From the NCBI GenBank assembly GCA_023653625.1, contig CM042894.1, positions 729,581 through 793,580 of the forward strand: a stretch of 64,000 nucleotides of DNA, given 5' to 3'. Of this stretch, positions 46,895-57,200 are shown piece by piece; the stretch's first letter is position 1, and every line of letters begins with the position of its first letter. Below the pieces are notes generated by a model. The model had not been told where the DNA came from and did no database searches. It was given only the letters and a program-made list of their open reading frames with translations. Source of the stretch: Triadica sebifera. Its lineage: Eukaryota; Streptophyta; Magnoliopsida; Malpighiales; Euphorbiaceae. A program made the translations under genes and the position numbers.

Positions 46895-49800
46895 ATGTTC
46901 AGGTCTTTTTATCTTCATTCCTCAGTTTTATTCAACTTTATTTTCTGGAAAGAATTTTCTTTTCTTTTCTAATTCTATTATTGTTTGCTCTCATGGATTT
47001 TTGGAGCTGCACATAGTTGACTCCTTCCTGTTTTATTGGGGAACAACTTTGGTTAAGGATTTTGCTTTTTTATCTTCGAAATTTGAGATCTTTCGTTTAG
47101 ATTCATGGTTTGAATCTTGTATCTAAATTATTGGTGCTTAATTCATAATTTTGATATGTGAGCTAATATTTTTGTGGGGAATTCCACTAATTGCATATTA
47201 TAATGCGCTTATCTAGGGTGTATGAATTAATCATGTCATTGGGAGGATGTATTACGCCAGTAATTGCGTCATATATTGCCCTATTAACTATTGTTCTGGA
47301 GTTATAAAGAAAGACGTTAGCTTTAGAATTAAATATTGAAGTACTTGTCTTGTAACTGTTGGATGCAGATTTTTGATTAAGAGAGTTGAACGTTCACTCT
47401 TTTTGAACCACAGAAGTAGCCAGTTAGACTTAAAGAAGTATGGGACAGTAGTTACAGTTGGCTTACATTTTCCCCAATGCAGATACTATGCGCATTATAG
47501 GTTTCCTAGTAGTGGACTTCCATCTTTGGGATTCCATGGGGTCAAAGAGCAGTTTTGTAGGAGTTATTTTCCTAGGAGTTATTCTGTATTCTCGGCTACT
47601 AGAGCAGTAACACATCATGCCCAACTTGTCTGGAAACGGATTTTCAGAAAAGGTTCTACCAGTGCCCATCCTTTTCCACATATAAGTAGGATTGCCCAAG
47701 CAGTGAGCTTGGCTTTGACACATTCACACCTTGTGGTTCCTGGTGTTTTTGCAATTACATGTGGGCAAGTGGCATGGGCACAGAGAACGTTGGCAGAACC
47801 GGACTACTACCCTTTGTCAAATTCTTTGTACATGCGTGCTCAAGATGGGCATGCTTATGTGACCTCATTAGTGCTTGGTGTTGTGGAAGGTTTCATTTTG
47901 CTAGTGAGAGCAATCTATTTGGCTATTTTGTTCTCGCCCAGCATAATAATGGCACCATTTGTGGATTGTTGTGGACCACAATTCAGGAAAATGTGGCTTC
48001 AGGTTGTTCATCGCACTCTGGAAAGAGCAGGTCCAGCATTCATAAAATGGGGTCAATGGGCAGCCACACGGCCAGATCTCTTTGCTAGAGATTTATGCAC
48101 AAAGCTTTCAGAGCTGCACACTAAAGCTCCCGAACATAGTTTCCTGTACACAAAAAGAACTATTGAAAGAGCATTTGGTCGTAAGCTTTCGGAGATTTTT
48201 GAGGGTTTTGAAGAGGTTCCTGTTGCATCTGGAAGTATTGCTCAAGTGCATCGAGCCTCTTTAAGATTTCGATACCCTGGTCAAAAACAAGCCAAGCCTA
48301 TTTTAGTTGCCGTAAAAGTCAGACATCCTGGTGTTGGCGAATCGATTAGAAGAGATTTTGAGATAATCAACTTGGTTGCTAAAATATCGAAATTCATTCC
48401 AACTTTGAATTGGCTGAGGTTGGATGAGAGTGTGCAGCAGTTTGCAGTTTTCATGATGTCTCAAGTTGACCTTGCTAGGGAAGCTGCACACCTAAGCCGC
48501 TTTATTTATAACTTCCGAAGATGGAAGGATGTTTCTTTTCCAAAGCCTGTATACCCCCTTGTGCACCCTGCTGTTTTAGTGGAAACTTATGAGCAAGGAG
48601 AAAGTGTCTCACACTTTGTTGATGAACTTGAAGGGCATAATCGAATTAAAACTGCACTTGCTCACATTGGGACTCATGCACTTCTGAAAATGCTTTTGGT
48701 GAGACTTTCTGACACTTCTTTCATGTTGCATGCTATTATTGCCTTTTATCATTTTGCTCCTCAGTATGTATGTTATTCAATTGTTTGTTAGTTAGAAAAA
48801 AAAAGTCTTATTTCTTCTTTCAGGTGGACAACTTTATTCACGCAGACATGCATCCTGGAAATATCCTTGTTCGGATGTCTCAAAATCAGTCTTCTCGAAA
48901 ACGGCTCTTTAAATCAAAGCCCCATGTCATTTTTCTTGATGTAGGCATGACTGCTGAACTTTCCAAGAGTGATCGAGTAAATTTAATTGAATTTTTTAAG
49001 GCTGTTGCCTGTCGAGATGGCCGGGTTGCTGCAGAATGCGCTCTAAAATTATCAAAGCAACAAAATTGCCCAAATCAGAAAGCTTTTATTGAGGTAACGT
49101 ATCTGCACATGGCTGTCTCTATTGAGATTGACTGTGCTAAGAATCTACAAAGTCTCCTTCTTCTTCAATAATATGGTAGAATTTTGTATTTCTGTGCTTG
49201 GTGTGGTAATTGATAAGGTGGAAGATAAATTGTTCTCTTAGGTTTTAAGAAAATATCAAAGGTTGGTTGCTCTTAGGCCTGAACATGATCAGCAAATATT
49301 ATCATAGCATGAGCATAAGACAAGCTAATTTACACTGTTGGATAGTTTGAACTTTTATTTGTTTTTCATGAAACAAGTGAAGTTTTAATTTTGCCTAGAA
49401 GAAAAAGAAAGGTAAAAATCCTTTGAGGTTTGGTTTTTAATTGGGGACTTTGTTGTGGTCTAATAACATATTTATGAGAATATTTTGTCTACCTCAAGTG
49501 CGTATAACAAATCTTTCCCTGCATTTTCGATTTTGATGTTCAATCTCTGATGTCCTGTTTTAACAGGAAGTAGAAGAGGCATTCACTTTTTGGGGTACAC
49601 CGGAGGGTGATATAATTCATCCTGCTGAATGCATGCAAGAATTACTCGAGAAAGTCAGGCGCCATAAAGTCAATATTGATGGCAATGTTTGCACAGTGAT
49701 GGTCACAACTTTAGTTCTTGAGGTAATGCAACTCTTGTTTCCCTGATATGAAAGTAGTTTTAGTATTAGGAGGACACTGCCAATTGAACTGAGTTTTTAG

Positions 49801-50608
49801 CTGTTAACATTTTATACCTACTGGCTGGGCAAAGCATGAAGACTTTTCATAGCATAGGTGGGGGAAAAAGAAGGTGCCCCATTGTATGTCAAGTGTATGG
49901 TAGTGAAATTGATCTGGCAAGTAAAAAATCTTTGGATGGCAGAGAAATGTTTAGGGTTGAAAGTTCTTATTTCAAAATATTTGTATTAATATCTGAATAA
50001 TTGCTAGGGAATAAGAAATCAAAGAGAACAACTAGTTCTTTAGTGGCTGAAGTTATGTATTTTAATTGAGAATTAAACAGATGCGACATACCTTATCTAG
50101 ATTGTCACTTGGAAATTACATGAACCTGCAGAATATTAATCCTCACCCACCAAAATAAGCCAATCTAGGCTAATCCTAGTGCACAATGAATATAATAAGA
50201 ATAATTCTCCATATCAGCATTAATGGTGGAAACCAAACATGATTCAACGGGAAACTGGGACTGAGTGAAAATTGAGCTTGCGTGGTATCTCTACATTAGT
50301 GAATTTCAGTACCATGAATGGTCAACTGGAAAAGTCCCAAACTCCCTGACCTTCAATGCCACTAGGGGCTACTAATAATTAGATCTACACCTCTTTCACC
50401 CTAACACTGGATTTTTCTATTAACAATGCCATATATTAACTCCATATGATTCAGGATCTTTGCTTTATTGGTGATTAACATTTTGCAGGGCTGGCAGCGG
50501 AAGCTAGATCCTGGATACAATGTAATGCATACATTGCAATCACTGCTACTCCGAGCTGACTGGGCAAAGTCTCTCTCCTATACTATTGATGGGCTGATGG
50601 CACCATGA
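46895..50608 (+). CDS. ABC1/UbiB-family atypical kinase, probably mitochondrial, 5 exons, 627 aa
   Basis: Exons 46895-46902, 47369-48698, 48824-49093, 49567-49722 and 50489-50608 close to 628 codons with TGA. UbiB/COQ8-type proteins are atypical kinase-like ATPases linked to ubiquinone and membrane lipid metabolism. The first ~90 residues are Arg/Ser rich with few acids, like a mitochondrial presequence (inferred). A hydrophobic pair spans about residues 166-200. Family motifs in order: KWGQ (residue ~229), ASGSIAQVH (~289-297, the Ala-rich-loop position), VAVKVRHPG with the ATP-binding Lys (~319), ESIRRDFE, HADMHPGN (452-459) with the catalytic Asp, and LDVGM (~485) in place of DFG. The domain order resembles the ADCK2-like branch more than COQ8. 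The ATG at 46895 yields MFRFLIKRVERS across an 8-base first coding exon; exon 2 has no in-frame ATG close to its 5' end, which supports this start. Confidence 0.88.
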
Positions 50609-50614
50609 GAAGGT

Positions 50615-53600
50615 TATCTTCTGTGCTGTTCCTGTGAAACAATTTTGATAGTGCTAAGACTCAAAAGTATACCTGTTCTAAGAAATAACAAGAGTGTTTT
50701 TGTACGCAGAAAATTTGGACATTTTTGTTTTTATCTGCAAAATTTTGACCCTGTATTTATTTATTCTTTTTGATTTTCCTTATAGAATTACTCTTATTAG
50801 CCTGCCAACTTGCAGGCAAAAATGTGATGAAAAGGAATTTAGTTCACAACTTATTCTGCCTCCTTCCTTTTTAATTCCTGCCAGTTTGCACTACCAAAGA
50901 AAGAATATAAAATGCACAAATACATTTGCAGATAGTCATTTACATTTCACTCATATTCCCTGGACTTGTTTAAATTCTTGGGGATATTGCTCTTAAATGG
51001 CGAATGGAGGCATCAGTAGATGGATGGTTGCATGTTAATCATTGAGAAAAGACAACTGGTATGCAGGTTACTTTGCATGAACAACAGAGAATTGTTATCG
51101 AAAAAAAGAAAAAAAATTGAAAAAAAAAAGTTGATTGATTGGGTTGTGGTTTGAAAGTTGATTTTGTTCCATATTTCTACTGCAGCATGATGTAGTTAAC
51201 TGGATTCTTTTAAAAGGTGTGAAGGAGCTGATTGGAGAAAGGGTCTCTAAAAAATGTCTTGTTGCATTTAGTTAAAGTGTTACTACTAAGTAATATTGGA
51301 TATATTTGTTTCTAATTGGATGAATCAAGTAAAATTAGATATAAAGACTATAAATATAAAAATAACTCTCTTAGAAAATTGCTATTAACGACGATGACAA
51401 TCTGAAAATTTTAAATTGGGTTAATAGATATGTAGATTTTTATATTTGACAAAAGAAAATCGTTTAAATAATTCAAATTTTCAAATGATAATATAGATAT
51501 TTAAAATATATTATTATTTTGATAAGACCTTAATGCAGCAAGGTACCTAAATAATAAAAGTTATAGCCATGTTTTTTAAATTTGGATCGAATAGAATAGA
51601 CAAGTTCAAGTGCTTATGCAGTTCTAATTTAAATATTTATGTAATTTTTTTCAAGAAAAATAATTAAAAATATTGATATTTTTTAAAATTAGTAGAATTC
51701 ACTCATAAAATTCTATTAAAATTTAATGTTTAAATATTTATATGATTTTTTTTTTAAAAAAACAATTTAAAATTTTTGATATTTTGTATAAAATATTTTT
51801 GTAAAATTAGTAGAATTCACTCATAAAATTCTATTAAAATTTAATTTAAAAATTAGTTTTTATTTTTTCTTATATTTAAACTTTTATTTTTTTATTTTTA
51901 AAAAAATTTGATAAATATATTAATTTTTATTTTCAATATTCTTAAAAAAATTGTAAATAAACTCCATTTGTAGCTGGTCTCAGGGACATTTTCTTGTTAA
52001 TTATAGGTATTAAACGCATTAAGCCTTTTAAATTTAAGGAAAGAGTAAGGATGGAATAACTAGGGTTTTTGAGGGTAGTTTACCCCTCAAAAACTGTCCC
52101 TAAACTCCCTTGTCAGAATGGTAAATATTTGCAAATTAATTAGGTAATTGAGGTCCTCAGATTTTTTTTTTAAAAAATTCATTTAAGTCTATCTGTAATG
52201 TTTTTCTTGAATATTGGCCAAAAATGACAAATTTCAGGCCCAATTAATTTCTGAAAATTATTCCTTGTTGAGCCAGTACAAACCCTGAATTGAAGATCAT
52301 ATGTGAATGATAAAATATTAACCAAGGAAAAATAAAAATATAAACAAATGGTGACCTGACTTCCGTTTTTATATACAACCAATTGATAAATCACAATTAC
52401 ATACAAAAGAGTTACAGCATGAAAAGGAAGAATGGATACTAAACTTTTATCTGCGGAAGTTAGCTTTTTTGTTTTCACTACTGACATGAGTTGGGATCTA
52501 TCAAAATTTCTGCATGAAGTTACATGCTATGGTAGAGATCAATACCCCTTCGCACAGCATAAATTACTGAGAAGAAAGGCTGAAATGCCAGCCAAGCCAA
52601 GCCAAGCAGATCCATTGTACATCATCTGTTGTCATTGTCGATGATTGAGCTCATTACTGGTTCTGCAATCACATATCCATTGTATACTTTGTTAGTTTTT
52701 ACTGTGAGTAAATACAAAATATTTATTTCATTAATTTTTCAAATATCAAAATTTTAGAAATACATAGAAAAAGATATACTTTTCAAAAAGAAAAATAATT
52801 TTAGTTATTGATATTGGAAAGACAGAAAGCATATTTCTTTTGACTATCAAGATTGTTCTCCACATTTTAAAGTGCACAATTCATCCCCTGCTCACTAAAT
52901 TGTCTAAAACTGTTATCAATGACACAAAAATAAAATTGGCAAGGTGATCTTTATTTTAAAGAACAACTTTAGCATAATAAAGAGCATCTTAGCACATTTT
53001 TATAAATAGAGTAAAAATTATTTTACAAGTCCAATAAACTCTTTACATTTTTACTTTTCATTTTACTTTATCCCATATAAATTAATTATAAAAAAAAAGT
53101 ATATGACTTTTATTATAATGCAAGAAAAAAATATTTTTAAAGAAATATACCAATAAAAGATAGAATATACATAGAAAATAAAATTGAATTAATTACAATT
53201 AGAATAGAAAGCAAAATTTGACTCCCTGGATATATAGAGTCACTCACTGTCTACTCCATAATTTAGAGATAAATATTCTATTGGAGTTGTTTTTTTTATT
53301 AATTATATGACTCTTTAAAATAAAAAGTTTGACTTAAATAGCTAGCCTATTGGAGATACTCTAAAGAATTACATTTAAAATATTATTAAGGTTTGATTCT
53401 CTCACTCTCATTTCCCCCTTTTTTTTTGTTCGGGGGGAGGGGGGGTTATGCAGGCCTTCCTCTTGTTAGTTAATGATAAATAGGCAGCTAGAACCAATTC
53501 ATACTAGCTTTTCAGGGAAACTCCAATGAATATGTCAATATAAAGCAATAGCTGTCATTCCACTGCAAATCTTAGCAAAGACAATCAGACAGTCAACACC

Positions 53601-54190
53601 AGCAAATTTCTCAGCGAAGGGACTTCGGTGCCATAACAGCCAAGCACTTAGCAATGTCAAGAGCTCTGCAAACTCTTGCCTCATCTTTTTGCTGTTGTTA
53701 GTATTATTATTATTAGTAGTAGTAGTACTTAAGGGGAAAACACAACTACATAATATCACAACCATCCCTCTCCTTAAGCCCCTTCATCCCTGGGCCTTAA
53801 AGGATTCAATCTTGAGGTCATTTACCAGCTGTGTTTGCTATCAACCAGCTCTTTGATTGCATATATATGCTTTATATGTACTTAAAATAAAAAGGTATAT
53901 GTAATCTAGGTCTTCCTACTATTGCAATCCATCCTAACAATTTTGATGTGTCAGAAGCAAAGATACCCGATATATAAGATCCCAGCACTCCTGAACCATC
54001 ATGCAAGTATTAATTTTTGTCACTCTCAAAAGATTTATACATGTTGGATTTTCACATTCTTGATGTTATTCTGTCCAATCTTTGCATGATACAGCAGGAC
54101 TTGCACAATCAAGAAGACACTGACTCAGAAAGCACCATGGACATGAAAAGGACATCTTGAACTATTTCACAAGCTAAACATACCATAACT
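50615..54190. other. Spacer between convergent ABC1 kinase and JmjC genes
   Basis: The left few hundred bases are the likely 3' untranslated region of the kinase gene. A 43-base phrase starting 'aaaattagtagaattcactc' is perfectly repeated at 51685-51727 and 51803-51845 (period 118). On the minus strand, 53535-53740 and about 52430-52670 have non-AT-rich, exon-like composition. They may be 3' untranslated exons of the JmjC gene or remnants; I recognise no protein in them. Confidence 0.45.

Positions 54191-54193
<3 letters not shown>

Positions 54194-54235
<42 letters not shown>
54194..54235. repeat. (AT)n microsatellite at the 3' end of the JmjC gene
   Basis: A perfect AT array of about 42 bases only some 10 bases downstream of the JmjC stop codon (54246), so it should fall in the 3' untranslated region or the next intron. 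Likely polymorphic in length. Confidence 0.92.
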
Positions 54236-54237
<2 letters not shown>

Positions 54238-54245
54238 GTAAGCAC

Positions 54246-57200
54246 TTACTCTGCACATGTAAGCTCACGTATTTCTTTGATTGCTCTGCTAATGCTGTAA
54301 AGGGCCATTTTCTTCACCTGATTTTTGCAACAAAAGCAAAGGGTTATTTATCAAATGAAGAAGCATGAACCAGCACGCAAAAATCTCGTGCAATTTACCT
54401 CTAGACTATCTACTTTAGCTTTATGGTGCTCTGGAAGTAGACGGAGTTCATCAACCAAATGGATGCTTTCAGTGACATTTTCTGGCGATACAAAGTCCAA
54501 GACCACATTCACACATGACTGCAGTATGCACGGCATATAAGATGAACAAAATCAATAAGCACTGCTGTAAATAAAGTTTTGGAATTACATTCAACTTCAA
54601 AACTCTTACACAATAAATCTATTGCAGAACATGAACATCCAGTGGACAACTGAAACTAAATGCAGATAATTTTGTTAAACAGTATATTTTATTTCTTCCA
54701 GGTTTCGTGTAAACATTGGTACCTTAAAGAGTTTCTTTAAATTTAGCAACTTAAAAGGAAGACTATAAGATTGGAAAAGCTGCATGCACATTTAGGGTTC
54801 AAGACTTTAGTGACATACAACAGTTAATTGTGAAGTTGCTATAGCTGAGACCTACGAAAAAAATTGAGAAACTTTGTTGAACAATCAATTAAACAAGCTT
54901 TCTGAAATGCACAATTTTATAGTGATCCATGAATTACCTTAAGATTCCTAACTTGGTAAGGGCATCCAGCAGGAATGATGACAGCTTCTCCAACATGTTG
55001 CTCGAAAGTCCATGGTTCAATTTCTGGGAAGAATGACAGGTTGTACATTACAAAGGTTCACACTAATTAAATTATATATATAAAAAAAAAATAATAAGAA
55101 GTGGTACTAACTGAACTCCTCCTTGAGCCTCATCTTATGACTAGTATCAAGAAAAAAATTCTGATCAAGTATTGGATGACCCCTCTGCAACGGTACAGGT
55201 AAATCTGATTAAATTGCACATGCTAATATGTATTACATCTTGTTCATTACTTACATGCTTTCGAAAGCCATATGTTTGAATGAACTCATTAGAGTGCCTT
55301 CTCAGGTATTCAACAAGTTTTGGAACATCCTGTCTACGGAAGACATCCCACTGAGCACCACAAGACTCGGCAGATTTTTGCTTTCCAAAATTATCAGAGC
55401 TCTCCGTATTCTTGCCACTAAACTTGAGGTTTTCTGATGCCCTAGAACTTTTAACAGGCCCAAAGAAAAATTTTGAGACTTCAGTATCTGTATCAGTATC
55501 AGAATCAGAGCCAGAGTCATCCTCGCCATCAAAAAACACCGCTCTATTTTTGTGACTCAAAGAATGTGCCTCATTACTGGCAGCAGAGAACCAGGATACT
55601 CTAGCAACTTTTTTGTGTAATTCCATCCGTTCTGTGATCATATCATCCAATCCTACTTCTTTCACATTTTGCCCATCTAGTGGAGCTGCTCCGCTTGCTT
55701 CATTTTGTTCATTGTGTTTTTTCATCAACTTTCTTATATAATTAAGCTGCTCCATAGATACAGGGACATCAGTGGTATATGCCAAAATATTAACCTGAAA
55801 TCAGAACAAGATAAACTGAATATCGTAGGTGACTTATTTTCTTCTCCATACAAAAAGTGTACACCAAAGGTTATTAAAGAGTCACGGAAATAAATGCTAG
55901 AGGTGTCACCTTGAATCCAGGTAGAGGCTTTGCTACAGAATTAAGGTGATAATATGACCTTCTGGGGATTGATGATGTTTTCCAATTATATGTGAGCAAA
56001 CATTTTGGGTATTGCACAAAAAAAGTAAATTTATCCCAGTCTAAGGGTGGTGAGAGATAGCATATCACACGCTCATGCTAACTCAATTTTAAGATATTGT
56101 AGCTCTTAACATATCTTGCATTATTTTCTCATATTTGTCATTATGAAGGAGATAATTTTCACCAAGGAAAACAGGATTCCAAATTCCAAACATTGAAAGA
56201 ATAGCTGACATCAATGTAAAAGAAAAAGAAAAAGAAAATGCAACTTACCATATCATATGAATTATAACGTAATTTGATCACAGAATCGGCCTGCAGAAGA
56301 TTGTCACCGCTGCCATATGAGATGTATATACAAGGACCAAGGTCAGGCTGCATGATTTCTTTGGGCAATTCTGCAGCAATGTTTAAAATACCAGTCATGG
56401 GAGCCATGTATTCTGGGAGTGGTAAAGCATGAAGAAGTTCAGCATAATGAACTGGAAAATGTTCTTGGAATAAATGAGAAGAAAGCCAGCCCTTCAATTT
56501 TAGTCTTTCATTCCACATGTGGGCATGTGCTTGACCCTTAAAAGATCCCATGAACAATTGCTTGACACCAATTTCTACCTGCCAATGGCAAATTTAAGGG
56601 GAAAAAAAATAATACACTGTTAAGAACTAGAGTGTTTTTCCCAAACTATATGATCCAAACTGGACCTAAATACCCTTGCAATCTTGAATCGTGATGCCAA
56701 AAATTCTGAATCCATAAGAAATGAAGTATAAATAGGAAATGAACAGCAGTTTCAGCATTCAAAGAGAAATCAATCTGATGAAATATTAGCTCAGATTTCC
56801 TAATGTTTCACAATTGAATTTCACTTGCAACATCATAAAGACACCAATTACCAAAAAGATTCAATATTTTACCATTGTGGAAAACTCAATAAAAGCAACT
56901 TTTGTGGAGTTCTGGGAGCAACAATCCAGACATCATAGAGAAGCAAAAATATTTCAGAGAAAAATAGATCCTACTATCTTTAGCATCTCCTAGAAACGAT
57001 TCAAAATGAGAAGCCAACACATCTTAAGACATCATTAGGCATTAAATTTCATGCAAGAAAACCTCCAAAACATAAGAAATGGTTGTAATTTTACTTCTGA
57101 GTGAAAATAGTGCATTTACAACTGATAACAGCAATGCATCATGTACATGTGTACATACATCTGCATTTAAACTCCTGAACTTCAAAATTAAGCCCAATGT

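Noticed and set aside
46718..47126. Plus frame 46791-47126 and minus frame 46718-46918 as separate genes
   Set aside because: They lie in the leader and first intron of the ABC1 kinase gene; after splicing the plus frame stops just past the first junction, and the minus frame is antisense to it.
47463..48491. Open frames at 47463-47723 (minus), 47759-48088 and 48082-48264 (plus), and 48303-48491 (minus)
   Set aside because: All are shadows of exon 2 of the ABC1 kinase, whose frame carries the family motifs.
47373..48791. ABC1 kinase as a single-exon protein ending near 48791
   Set aside because: The frame past 48698 is intron read-through; the HADMHPGN motif lies in the next exon at 48824, joined at a GT/AG site in phase.
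55705..56068. Short frames at 55705-55893 (plus) and 55874-56068 (minus)
   Set aside because: They cover the intron between JmjC exons 7 and 8, plus the antisense of exon 8.
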